A DNA stretch of 64,000 bases from Periconia sp. R9002 (lineage: Eukaryota; Ascomycota; Dothideomycetes; Pleosporales; Periconiaceae), in assembly GCA_023627715.1 (NCBI GenBank), contig JAMAHW010000031.1, forward strand, positions 124,001 through 188,000, written 5' to 3'. Position numbers and translations under genes: made by a program. Positions 53,627 through 64,000 of the stretch are shown here, piece by piece (position 1 is the stretch's first letter; the number at the start of each line of letters is the position of its first letter). Under the pieces are notes generated by a model. That model made no database searches, was not told the DNA's origin, and saw only the letters and a program-made list of their open reading frames with translations.

Positions 53627-54973
53627 TCACCCCTCAAACCCCTTCCCCAAAAACGTCAAGGCCCCAACACAATACCCCTCACACCCAATCCTCACACTCT
53701 CCACAACCGGCAAAAAGAACGGACTATGATTCCCAGGGATCTCATTCCTCCTCCCCTCCCTCTCCAACCTCTCCACCATCTCCCTATCCAACCCGCCATA
53801 CAAAAAGAAACAACTCGGACGCCCCACACTCGTCGCAAGTATACCAAAATCCTCGCTCCCTTGTAAGCGCGGGATCTGATCGCTGTACCGACCGCCAAAG
53901 TGGGCAGCGAAGCTGCGTTCGAGGGCGGACGTGACGGCGTCGTCGTTGTAGAGGAAGGGGAAGTTGGTGGTTGGGGTGAGGGTAGGGGGTTGGGGGGCGT
54001 GGGAGGCGGATGCTTCGGCGGCGATGATGCGAGAGATGGAGGAGAGGACTCGGTCGCGGGTTTCGGGGAGGCCGGTGCGGACGTTGAGTTTGAGGTCTGC
54101 GGAGGCGGGGATGATGTTTTCGGCGTCACCGGCGTGGATGGCGGAGACGGTTACGACGGCGAAGTCGGAGGGGTCGACTTCGCGGCTTACGATGGTTTGG
54201 AGGCGGAGGATGGTCGAGGCGGCTTGTACGATCGGGTCGATGGATACGTGCGGGGTGGAGGCGTGCGCTTGTCGGCCTGGGATGTGGAGTTTGAAGGAAT
54301 CGGCGGATGAGGCGATGAGCCCGCGTTTGGTGCCGATGACGCCGGATCGGAAGGGCATTACGTGGGCTCCTAGTACGATGTCTGGTGTGGGGACTTTGGA
54401 GTAGAGGTTGTCGGCGATCATGGCGCGGGCGCCGCCGGCGCGTTCCTCGGCGGGTTGGAAGATGAGGAGGAGGGTTCCGGTCCAGTGTTGTTTGGCTTGG
54501 GCGAGGGTCGCGGCCGCCATGAGGAGCGCTGTGATGTGGACGTCGTGGCCGCAGGCGTGCATGGTGGGTTTTTCGACGCCGTCGGTCGAGTCGATCATGG
54601 TTTTGGTGCTGGCGTAGGGGACGTTTGTTTTTTCTTCCACGGGGAGCCCGTCGATGTCTGCGCGGAGGAGGATGGTCTTGCCTGGGCCGTTTCGGAGGAC
54701 TGCTGCGATGCCATGGCCGCCGATGTTGGGATGGATTTCGTATGCGTTGATTTTTTCTAGCTCTTGGACTATTCGGGCTGCTGTTTCTTTCTCTTGGAAA
54801 GACAGTTCGGGGTTTGCGTGGAAGTGTTTGTCTAATGTTTGAATTAGCTGGTTTGTTTCGAACAATGAGCAGAGAATAATACATAATTCTTCATATGGTC
54901 CAAAATCGGGTAGGTTCGTTTCAATGATCTGTTTGGTAAGAGGCATTGGGGGCGACAGTTGGATTTGCTCCAA
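53627..54973 (-). CDS. M20D-family amidohydrolase (IAA-amino acid/hippurate hydrolase-like)
   Basis: Two exons (54883-54973, 53627-54831) give 431 residues; the 51 bp between them is also open, so retention would yield 448. Splicing restores YEELYKHFHANPELSFQEKET, the conserved M20D start. Metal-site blocks are MHACGHDVH, FQPAEERAGGARAM with the catalytic Glu pair, LGAHVMP and the late NHSPFF. The dimerisation domain follows IVSREVDPSDFAVVTV. Family members remove acyl groups from amino-acid conjugates such as N-acetyl or indoleacetyl amino acids; some fungal ones act on plant conjugates. It is cytosolic, with no signal peptide. An internal Met at 54946 is an alternative start. Confidence 0.9.
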   Translation of the reverse strand: MEQIQLSPPMPLTKQIIETNLPDFGPYEELCIILCSLFETNQLIQTLDKHFHANPELSFQEKETAARIVQELEKINAYEIHPNIGGHGIAAVLRNGPGKTILLRADIDGLPVEEKTNVPYASTKTMIDSTDGVEKPTMHACGHDVHITALLMAAATLAQAKQHWTGTLLLIFQPAEERAGGARAMIADNLYSKVPTPDIVLGAHVMPFRSGVIGTKRGLIASSADSFKLHIPGRQAHASTPHVSIDPIVQAASTILRLQTIVSREVDPSDFAVVTVSAIHAGDAENIIPASADLKLNVRTGLPETRDRVLSSISRIIAAEASASHAPQPPTLTPTTNFPFLYNDDAVTSALERSFAAHFGGRYSDQIPRLQGSEDFGILATSVGRPSCFFLYGGLDREMVERLEREGRRNEIPGNHSPFFLPVVESVRIGCEGYCVGALTFLGKGFEG

Positions 54974-55623
54974 AGTGTCAAGAAAGCATCAGCTATGTAT
55001 CTATGTTGGTGATTGAATAACGGTTGAGTGGCTGCGATCGAGGTTATTGTGTATGAGCAGACGAATCTGTCCTTGTTAATATAATGTACTCTGAGTTTGT
55101 TCGAGACCTACATATGTATCTAGGTATTTATAAGTCTTCCGTTGTCCAAACTTTCCTGTTGGAAAAGATAAAAGATGGAAGTGTCGTTCCGCGTGAGGGG
55201 CAATCATCTGGCGGTTATCGCCTTCGGGATTTCCACTACCGTGACGTCGCATATCCGCAGTGGATCAGCGGGGTACTCCCCAGCAACAACCGGCGAGGTA
55301 AATAGTAAATGTACAAGTCAGTAAAAACACAGTACCACAAAGATGAAGCATAACAATGGGATGGGATTCATAATACAGAAATTGTATAACGATGAAACAA
55401 TTCAAAACGAGCAAAAAGATGCTGCGGCCAGGCCATCCGCGGCTTTGTACTATCTTACAGCAATGTACAAATCCTTTGTCAACGCCTCCGTTCCAAACCA
55501 GACGATGTAAAAGCAACCAGAACTTTGAAAAAGCACCTGTATGAAAAAAGCCCACTTCGTCTTCGTACACATAATTTACAACGCTGGTTTACGACAATGT
55601 AATGAGGACAACCACCAGTACGT
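54974..55623. other. Intergenic spacer
   Basis: 650 bp containing the promoter of the amidohydrolase gene and the 3' flank of the next minus-strand gene. No gene or motif is supported. Confidence 0.45.
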
Positions 55624-57915
55624 TCACGGATTTTCGGCCGTCGCCATCGTTTCCCGCTCTTTTTCGAGGTGACTTTCCAAGCTTCCCAGAAGATCAGGCT
55701 CGCTGTTATCCGCCGCCGGAGCTTCGTTAGGTGTCTCGGTAATTGCGGGTGCAGCTTCGGGTCCAGGTTCAGATTTTGTGTCCGTCACTTCAGCAGGAGC
55801 ATCCGCTGGAGCAGCTACCGGAGCATCTACAGAAGCATCCACTGACTCTTTGACTGGGGCTTCGGGTTTCTGCTCGATCAAAGGTTCTTGTACGATTTCT
55901 TGTACGACTTCTGCTTGTACTGGAACCTCTGGAACCTCTGGAACCTCTGGAACCTCTGGAACCGGCTCTGCTGGCACTTTTGCCAGTACTTCTTCAACAA
56001 CCTGGCCTTGGTCTTCTTTGGGAACTTGGTCCTGAACAATTGGCGGATTTTCTGTGCCTTTTGGCTGCACTTCCGTTTCTGTAGGTGCAAGGGGAGCTAG
56101 AGTTTCCACTTTCGGCGCTGGCAGATCGGATGGAGCCACAATAGGAGTGGGCTCCACAGTCTCGACGGACGCTTCAATGGTAACCGGCACCTGGGCCACC
56201 TCTTGGGCGGTATCTTGGATGGTTCCTTGGACAGTTCCCTGAGCGGGCTCTACAGCAGATGTGTTGAGAGAATCGATCGTCGGCACTTGATTGAGGGAGT
56301 TTTGGCGACTATGTGAAATCGTCGACAGAGGCATTTCGGGTGAGCTGGACGCATCACGTTTGGGCTTTGGCGATGATGCAACCTTCTGTTCTGGCTCCGT
56401 TTCTGGCTTGGGCTCAGGGAGTGTCTTGGTATCTGCTGGAATCACAGGGGTTATCGCAGGCTCCGATGGAATAGTTGGTGTTTCCGCAGCGGGTGCGGTG
56501 GGTACAGCGGGTGCAGCATCTGTCATTACAGTATCCTCAGTTTGTGGTTTGACCGAAGTCTGTATGTCAGGCTGTGTAGGTGGGTTTGCAGGTGCCGCAG
56601 AATCAGTCTCAAGAGGTGGCGGTGAATGAGTCTCTTCTTCCCGGTCCTCTTCATCGGAACCTTCTTCGCCAGATCCCTCCTCTTCGTCTCCAGCATCAGG
56701 CATCGGCGTATCGCCACCCTCGGATGGTTCCACGGAGCCTTCCTGCTTTAGATGAGGAGCGGCCAGCAGGCTAGCACCAGCATCCAGTGGCTGTCCACCT
56801 GCCTCCCTACCTGCAAAGACAGCTCGCCTCTTACCCCGGCCGGGACCATGTCTCTTCCTCTTCTTAGGTGGGTTGTTCCTTTTTCGCCCGGGAGTAAGGG
56901 CGTCATTGGCCACTACCACCCCTTCGGCGTTCACCACTCCAACTCCTTCCACGACCGTCCCGGGAGCTGCCGCTACAGGTGCAGCCTCGACAACAGCGTC
57001 TGTCCCTTGGACTTCGCCCTCGACCGCCTGACCCTCAGGTACCAATGCTTTGTACACGACAACATTACCCTCTGCGTCAGTCTTTTTGACTTTGGTCTCT
57101 CTCATCACTGACGGCGGCGCTGCGACTTGGCCAGCGACATATTGCGAAGGAAGTCCCTTTCTCCTCTTGGCCAAATATTCTGGCTCAGGCTCCTCAAGAT
57201 GTCTCGCAACTTTGACCCACTTTTTGACAGTAAAACCCTGGGGGACCTCCTTGTGGTCATCCTCTTCGTCTTTCTCAATCTCTTCCTCGGGTGGCGGAGG
57301 CGGTTTAAAAACCTTGCCCGCTCTCGCTGCTCTTAACAATTGCTGGGAATGCTCTGGTAATTGATGGGATTCTCTAGGCATGGGCAATTCGGGCCAAGCA
57401 TCTTTGTCTACTTCCTTGTTTTCGGTAGAAGTATTCCCGATAGTGATTTCGACTTCCCGGTACTGATTGATAGGTAAACCCTCCAACACATTATGTTCAA
57501 CTTGACCACGTCCAGACCGGTTAGCCCGATCCCTGTTACGGAACTAGAGTTATTAAGTCAGTTCAGACGTATACAGTGCAGTATGATGAACAATGTCTGT
57601 CTTGATGAGTGCAGCGAGACGCGATCAAAAGACCAGTTTCCGAGGACTGGAATGGAGTTGATGCAAGGTTGCACGTGCAGGCTCGTGCACCAGATCCACA
57701 GGGCTGTCCCATCTCGTGCATGCGAGGAGCAATCATGGCGGTGGAGATGAGATGCGTGAGTGGAATGCAGGGGCCAATTGCAAGAGTGAATGGGCGATGA
57801 ATGGATGTATCAGGAGATGACACGAAGGCGAGACAAGGCACAGAGTGGAATGCAGAGATACACAGGAGGTGAGACGAGGATAGAAGGAAAAGACGGAACG
57901 ACATACCGGAGCCAT
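55624..57915 (-). CDS. Nuclear-type acidic, Pro/Ala/Glu-rich conserved fungal protein
   Basis: A 9 bp first coding exon (57907-57915, Met-Ala-Pro) and a main exon (55624-57543) give 642 residues. The N-terminal 120 residues look conserved (LEGLPINQYREVEITIG, SQQLLRAARAGKVFKPPPPPEEE, FTVKKWVKVARHLEEPEPEYLAKRRKGLPS). A strong bipartite nuclear signal (GRKRNNPPKKRKR, then GRGKRR) lies near residues 215-235. An acidic stretch (DAGDEEEGSGEEGSDEEDREEE) and a long disordered Pro/Glu/Val tail follow, including four tandem PEV triplets. Homologues are known to me only as uncharacterised fungal proteins. Its job is probably chromatin- or RNA-linked by composition alone. The first exon rests on splice logic across a 363 bp intron and is less sure. 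Confidence 0.72.
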
Positions 57916-59757
57916 AGGTAAGAAATACTGACACCTGGTGCAGGCGGACTAGCGTGCGCAGTGAAGGCGGCTCTCAGGTGATGTCGAGTATGAAGGGCGT
58001 TTGTTATTTTGGGCGGGAAGTCGCAGCGCGAGGTGAAGGGCAGGCGCGTTGGGGAGTCGTCGACGCATCCGCCTACGCCTGCGCCTGCCTTTGCGACACA
58101 CGCGACCGTGCACGCATCCGCTTCGAGCCAGCCAGGCTAAGCCTCTTTGGTAGCCTATACCTATCCACCAACCCTTCAACTCTCCATACTCCAGTGGGCA
58201 ACGGCATCACAAACAAGCATCAAGCATTCTTTACTGGATTATAAAGAGGTCATTCTTCAATACATTCAAAAACTTCAAGTTTCGTGTAGACAAAAAGCAG
58301 ACAATTTGCGATTCGCCGATACATCTAAACACACCATTCATACATATACAACTGAATGCCCGTTTTCATTCAATACATATCATACAATTCTCCAAAGAAT
58401 GCCACAACATCCAACCCCATTGGTAGATGCGGACCTATGAAGCAGACGAGCCTATTTCTTGTCTATTTTTTAACTATTTGTTTTGATCTTCGCGAGTCGA
58501 CCCCGAGTCCAAAAACGTAAACCTCAATCTCTTGCGTACGTATGCTCAATCCCATCTGTCTCGCGCGTTAGCCATGCTGCGTAGCTTCTGTGAAAGGTAG
58601 AGTAATTTACCCTTGGTCTTTCTGCCTTATAATGTCCCCCGCGTTGCCCGTTTGTTTACCTGATTTGCCGCCTTCCACCACGAGTTTATCCATCTGGAAG
58701 AACTGGCTGATCACGGTTTGCCTCTGTACAAGCAAAGTTAGCCTCAATACAACATGTACAAACTGAAATAGATCCCTTAAATTCCACAGCCTTAGGACAT
58801 GTCCGTCGGATGGGTGCGCGGTACCCGCCACTCCACCCCTCATGACTCTCCGCAACCCAAAGCACCACGGAACAGACGCACCTTCATCATTTGTAGGTCC
58901 TTCAAGGCCCCCTGAATCAGCTCTTGTATCCTCCTTTCATCCCCCTCCTTCTGGTGCTCTCGGAAGCCATCGTGCGTTCTCCGTTTGGCGTATTCTCGAA
59001 AGTTGTACGAGGCGAATTGGTTGCCCTGTCGTAGGAGCGAACGGTACTAGACATCTCTATTAGCCAATTGTGCCATCCTAACTGGGTCTCGTATTTCGTG
59101 TTCCATTTCTCTATTCCCGTGCGAGATGGCAAGGATGCGCACTGCGGCGGCGGTGACGATAGCTACATCAAGGCGCACAGAAGAGAGAGGCGTATGGCAG
59201 TGGAAGTTGCTAGTTGGACGCGCTTGTGGGAGGACGTACAAGGGATCTGACTTGATATGGCGTGTTGCCTTTGCTGCCTTGTGTTAACGACATCGTGCGG
59301 AGTTGTGTGTGATTGGGTTGAGGTTTGTTACATGAAATATTGCTCCCCAGGATGCCATCATACTCTTTAGTACGGTCGGAGCTCGGGCTTTTGCTAGCTT
59401 TCTCCGCGCGCGGCCGCTCCAATTGCCGATCATAGACAGCTCTTCAACTGAACAACCCCTTCTCACACCTAGTTTCACAGAACAACATTGAACTATAGCA
59501 ATTAAGTATATTCGAGTTTTTATTGATCCTGACTTTATTCGGGTATCGACCGCATGTAGTGGCAAAATTCTGTGTCCATCATTCTGCCTGCCTTGTGAAG
59601 GTAGTTGAGGCAAATATCCTCCCCCAAAACGCCAATCATGCATGCAGACCCCAAATCATAATATACAAAACCACCTACAGTGCAGTGGCAAATGCACGTA
59701 GTGTGTAGAGAAAAGAAATTTCAAGAGCCAAAGCCCACTTACTTTTGGGGAAGGCAA
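57916..59757. other. Gene-free spacer
   Basis: About 1.8 kb with only short, domain-less frames on both strands. It contains the 5' flank of the nuclear-protein gene on the left and the 3' flank of SF3a1 on the right. Nothing else is supported. Confidence 0.4.
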
Positions 59758-61334
59758 CTATTGGCCGCCGCCATGACGCTCCTGGATTCGACGAAGCTGT
59801 TCTTGTACATTCATGCTCTGCATTTGCTGGAGACGTACGGCGTCCTTCGCAGGATCTGGCTGCCCATCGTACGAGGTTGCAGCCTTTTTACGCCGTGCAG
59901 CTTCCTCTTCTGTGATAGGGACTCCAGTGACGCCGTCATATATATCATCACGCTGGCTAGCAAACCGCTTGAGATTGTTGGCAGCATCGGTCGGGTTAAT
60001 GACGGTGGAATAGCGGGCTTCCATTTTGGCTCGCTGCTCTTTCCAGCGCGGGTCAAGAAGCTCAACTTGAATATGGCATAAGCAACGTTTGAATGAGATG
60101 TGGGGGAAGGTCGGCACTTACTTCGCACGTGTTCTTCATATTCATCGGACGGAATGCTCTGCTTGCAGTTAGGGCAAGTGACCATCGAAATGTTCACTTT
60201 CTTAGCACGGGGAACGTAGTCTGTCCTGATGCGCATGTTGTTGGGTGCCGCTCTTGCGGCCGCTTGCGCCTGGGCTGCCCGCTCACGCTCCAACTGCTGC
60301 TCCCGCGCAAACTGCGCTTCCTCGTTCTGCACCGGCATCACAGGCATAGCTGGCGGTGGATGGAAAGGCGGTTGCACAGGCGGTGCCATGCTTGGCGGGG
60401 GGTATCCAGGTGGTGCCATGTTTGGCTGGCTCGCATTGTAGTAAGTCACGTCGTCGGGCATTGCTTCTTCGATACGCTTGGAAGACAGCGAAACGGCAGC
60501 CTTCTGCTCCAGTGAGGCGGATTGCAAGTCAGCGAGTCTAGTGGGCGCAGGGAGCTCTGCTGCATCATCACCTTCGTCGAACAAAATTTCCGCAATGACG
60601 GTAAAGTCATGCCAATCAATAGATTGATACTCCTTCTTTTCGTTCTCGGCTTTCTTTTCTTCCTTTTCTTTCTGCTGCGTGACGTATTTGATGTACTCAG
60701 CACGCCCCTTGGCACGATCCAAAACGTGAAAACGATTCTTGATGTTCTGCTGCAGTTCCTCGATGCGCGCCGGTATGGTCTTCTCCTCCTCCAACAAAAT
60801 CTTGTATTGATCAACGGTCGCTCGGAAGAACGGAAAGAAGCTGTGGTTGGGTCGGAGAAACTCGAAGGAGTAATTGCCGGATTCGCGATTTCGTAGCTCC
60901 TTGAGCCAGTTCTCTCCCACTCGGGCTGTGTATAATGCAGTCACCCTCAGGACTTCAAGATCTTGTGTGCTGATATTGGGCATGCGCGCAGAAAAGCGAA
61001 ACGGAGCGGGTTCTGGCGGGCCCTTGGGCTTGTTGTCAACAGCTCTCTCCTTGTTGGTAGCGTTGATCTTGTTCTCTCTATACTGTTGCACCAACCACAC
61101 ATAGTAGGGGTTGTACGTGTCCTCGGGCAGGAGGAATGTCATATGACCCTTCGGGTTTGCGCGTATGCGCTCCACCATTTTGATTTCCTGATCTGCGCTT
61201 CTGCGGAATACAAAGTCGGCTGTCTTGTTGATGGAGTCGTGGATGGTCCGAGGGGGGATGATGACATGCGGGGGCGGCGCAAATGGGAGCCCATAAGGGC
61301 CCGCAGGCTCTTGACTGCCGTTCGTTGTAGCCAT
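59758..61334 (-). CDS. sf3a1: Splicing factor SF3a subunit 1 (Prp21/SF3A120)
   Basis: Two exons (60122-61334, 59758-60065) give 506 residues. Two SURP modules are clear: the first at about 32-90 (FVFRRSADQEIKMVERIRANP, then FLLPEDTYNPYYVWLVQQYRE), the second at about 128-190 (LEVLRVTALYTARVGENWLKEL, FEFLRPNHSFFPFFRATVDQY). A Lys/Glu-rich helix and a segment containing IDWHDFTVIAEILFDEGDD match the subunit that binds SF3a3. A Pro/Met-rich linker and a zinc-like CPNCKQSIPSDEYEEHVR follow, then IELLDPRWKEQRAKMEARYS. It works in the U2 snRNP at branch-site recognition. The ubiquitin-like C-terminus of animal SF3A1 is absent, as is common in fungi. Confidence 0.92.
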
Positions 61335-62161
61335 GAGTGAGCAATGAACGGATGTTGCGGGGGAGGCGTTGAAGTCAATGGAGGTTATAGATGGGCGTGC
61401 ACATTTGTGAGGAAGGCAAAGCGCGTCGGAGGGATCAGCCAGCGGCCGCTAGTGGAACAAGGTTGATCCGACCCCGGCCGTGCGTGCACGTGAAACGCCT
61501 CGGTGGAGAGAGGGTTCATGCGATTGATATGTATCCCTGGCCGCAACCACTATATAAAATTACATGCAGGTGTACTGTACATACATATGTAGGCATGTAT
61601 GTACCGTGGTCTGGTTTTGTCGCAGCTGACAAACGTGAATTGTTATTATTTGTTAGATGTGTATGTACATAGTTTCATACAATCGCGACGCCAAAGAACA
61701 TATGGATATTTTTTTTGTACATACATTCTACATAGTGCGTTAACTGATTTCGCATGCCGTAATGGATCCGACCTTTCGGGGACCAAGTGGGCATGGCCTA
61801 TTTTCGTACACGTACGGCGGCGTACCTATCAAATCAATGCTCTGTAGCTCCAGCACTCAGCTCCTTGCTCCTTGCTTGGCGAAGGCCACCTTACAACTAC
61901 AACTTTCCGTTGCCCTACGGCCCCCAACGACTGCTTATTATCCCTCAACCCTCGCCTGCTGCCCGTCAATTAATCAACTCCCTAGTTGATGGGCTTCCCT
62001 TCGCTACTCTCCTTAACTTTTCTTGTGCGTCATCTACAATTAATACTTAATCGCTTGGCTATCGTCAATTCCATCTAACAAGCCCATAGCTCTCTTCGCT
62101 ACACCACCCATCTCGAGTCTGGCTTGTTTAATTTACACGACCATTTATTCACACCGCCGCC
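61335..62161. promoter_or_regulatory. Divergent promoter of SF3a1 and PMT2 genes
   Basis: 827 bp between opposite start codons. It contains pyrimidine-rich tracts near the PMT2 start, which has a favourable Kozak context (CCGCCATGG). ATACATATGTAGGCATGTAT near 61580 is a loose inverted repeat. Confidence 0.45.
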
Positions 62162-64000
62162 ATGGCGAACAAGACAGCCTCCAGCAACCATCTGGGGGAG
62201 AAACCCAATGCGCGCCGGCAAGGAAAGTCCCCCTCGCGATCGCCGGCTCCAAACGGGAGGCAACAGCAACGCCAGAAGCCAGCTGAGCTTGGATACACCT
62301 CCGAAGGTGTCGAAGACCATGATATCTTCAACCTGCCAGGTTCTGATTGGCAATTGCTGTTAGGGCTCATTGTCGTTGCAGTGGGCGTGCGTTTGTTTCG
62401 GATACAACAACCCTCCAGTGTTGTCTTCGATGAGGTCCAGTACGTTTCTCGCGCGCGCAAGTCACTTGTTGCGAGTTGTACGGCTAACATGGGCTGCTTA
62501 GTTTCGGTGGATTTGCATCCAAGTACATCAAGGGAAAGTTCTTCATGGACGTTCACCCTCCTCTCGCGAAACTCCTAATTACGTTGGCGGGTTGGCTCGC
62601 CGGCTTCGATGGCAACTTCGACTTCAAGGATATTGGCAAGGATTACCTCGAACCCGGTGTTCCATACGTCGCGATGCGCATGCTGCCCGCTATTTGCGGT
62701 GTCTTGACTATACCCACAATGTTCCTGACGTTGAAGGCTGCTGGATGCCGCACCACAACGGCCGCCCTCGGATCTGGTCTTGTCATTTTCGGTGCGCTAC
62801 CCTAGATGTGCCATTGCAAAAGTAAATGCTAATCTCGGATAGATAATGCGCTCGTTACCCAGTCCCGTCTCATCCTTCTCGATTCCCCCCTCGTCCTTTT
62901 CACCGCATTCACAGCCTTGGCCTGGACCAGCTTCATGAACCAGCATGAGCAAGGGCCCTCCAAAGCCTTTCAGCCGTCGTGGTGGTTTTGGTTGATTGCT
63001 ACAGGTGTAGGACTTGGTGCTACATTCAGTGTCAAGTGGGTGGGACTGTTCACGATTGCTTGGGTGGGCAGTTTGACTCTTGTTCAGCTTTGGGTCCTGC
63101 TTGGTGATACTAGAACCGTTACTCCGGTACGTCCACTACATGCGCATAGAATGCGAGGCTTTGTGCCTGCTAACCTGTTGTTTAGCGCGTCTGGTTCAAA
63201 CACTTCTTCGCTCGCCTCTTTTCTCTTGTGGTGATTCCTTTGACCTTTTACATGGGCATGTTCGCCATTCACTTCATGTGCCTCGTCAATCCTGGTGAAG
63301 GCGATGGTTTCATGTCTTCTGAATTCCAGGCGACCTTGAACTCCAAGGGAATGCAAGACGTTCCTGCCGATGTCGCTTTTGGTAGCCGCGTCTCGCTTCG
63401 CCATTGGAACACGCAGGGTGGCTATCTCCACTCGCACGCACACATGTATCCCACTGGAAGCAAACAGCAGCAGATCACTCTTTATCCCCACAAGGACGAA
63501 AACAACATCTTCATTGTGGAGAATCAGACCCTTCCAGAGGTTCTTGATGGACCTCAACCTAATGGTCCTAAAGCTTGGGATAACCTTGGTCCGATCAACG
63601 TCAATGATGGTGATGTGATCAAGCTATACCATATCGCGACCGATCGACGTTTACACTCGCATGACCAAAGACCTCCAGTCACGGAGGCCGACTGGCAAAA
63701 CGAAGTCACCGCCTATGGATACGAAGGTTTCGAAGGCGATGCGAACGATTTCTTCCGTGTGGAGATTGTAAAGAGTATGTCCGATGGCGCCGAAGCAAAG
63801 AAACGCCTTCGAACAATTCAAACCAAGTTCAGGCTCGTACACTTGATGACCGGCTGCGTTCTCTTCTCTCACAAGGTCAAGCTTCCAGAGTGGGGTTTCG
63901 AGCAGCAAGAGGTTACATGTGCAAAGGGTGGTACTCTCCCCAACAGCATCTGGTACATTGAAGGCAACGTTCACCCGCTCATGGATACGTCGAAAGTGGA
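62162..64000 (+). CDS. pmt2: Protein O-mannosyltransferase, PMT2 type (5' part, cut by window end)
   Basis: Four exons seen (62162-62439, 62502-62791, 62843-63126, 63186 to the edge) give about 555 residues of an expected 740 or so. It moves mannose from dolichyl-phosphate mannose to Ser/Thr of secretory proteins in the ER membrane. A basic, disordered N-terminus precedes the first membrane helix (WQLLLGLIVVAVGVRLF). The luminal loop with the catalytic acidic motif is VVFDEVHFGGF and FFMDVHPPLAKLL. More helices follow (WWFWLIATGVGLGATFSVKWVGLF). MIR repeats begin after VNPGEGDGFMSSEF (GSRVSLRHWNTQGGYLHSHAHMYPTGSKQQQITLYP). The FDEVHFGGFASKYI variant points to the PMT2 rather than PMT4 subfamily. 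Confidence 0.92.

Noticed and set aside
53900..54404. Plus-strand frames opposite the M20D gene (136 and 146 residues)
   Set aside because: Gly/Asp/Val-rich, no domain, explained by antisense of the real gene.
54126..54884. 252-residue alternative frame over the M20D gene
   Set aside because: Arg/His/Pro-rich shadow of a GC-rich gene with complete M20D motifs in the other frame.
55921..55965. Tandem 9 bp repeat (GGAACCTCT), considered as a direct-repeat array
   Set aside because: It encodes Pro-Glu-Val triplets within a long coding exon; no spacers, so not CRISPR-like.

Overview
The window looks like nuclear DNA from a filamentous ascomycete (Pezizomycotina). Protein-coding genes are broken by many 45-75 bp introns with GT..AG ends and CTRAC-like branch points. 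Three genes carry heterokaryon-incompatibility (HET) domains, and a Zn2Cys6 regulator and a fungal-type IIC P-type ATPase are present. Gene style suggests Leotiomycetes, but that is a guess. I assembled 23 well-supported protein genes, the last cut by the window edge. Exon joins were checked for reading-frame continuity by hand. I saw no rRNA, convincing tRNA, CRISPR array or intact transposon.

Layout. 0-3.4 kb: an AIF/AMID-like flavoprotein, a maltose-O-acetyltransferase-like enzyme and a small secreted protein, all on the minus strand. 3.4-4.9 kb: an AT-rich, gene-free block. 4.9-12.2 kb: a likely extracellular polysaccharide locus. It holds a heparinase II/III-like lyase with an N-terminal membrane anchor, a membrane-anchored galactose-oxidase-type copper radical oxidase, and, divergent from the oxidase, a processive cellulose-synthase-like GT2. 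The GT2 plus copper oxidase pairing recalls the bacterial CslA-GlxA pair. 13-22.6 kb: two HET-domain proteins flank folylpolyglutamate synthase and a Cys-rich secreted protein. 25-29 kb: a 12-exon IIC P-type ATPase. 29-33.6 kb: a head-to-head pair of a C2H2 plus ubiquitin-like-domain protein and a DUF7580-like protein. 35-38.3 kb: a DUF1996 secreted protein and a DOMON/AA8-like secreted cytochrome domain.

41-51 kb holds a candidate hydroxy-acid/sugar-acid catabolic cluster: an ACS-type MFS transporter, a class II (zinc) aldolase, a DenD-like NAD-dependent dehydrogenase, a flavocytochrome b2-like 2-hydroxyacid dehydrogenase and a Zn2Cys6 regulator. The metabolic genes are GC-rich, and the pairs are divergent or convergent with short shared spacers. 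The regulator and the third HET gene share a 267 bp promoter with a strong inverted repeat.

53-64 kb: an M20D amidohydrolase, a nuclear-type acidic/proline-rich protein, splicing factor SF3a subunit 1 and the 5' part of a PMT2-type protein O-mannosyltransferase running off the right edge.

Main points for follow-up are the GT2/copper-oxidase/lyase locus, including a lyase intron whose acceptor is not AG, the hydroxy-acid cluster, two GC-AG introns and the 51.15 kb inverted repeat.
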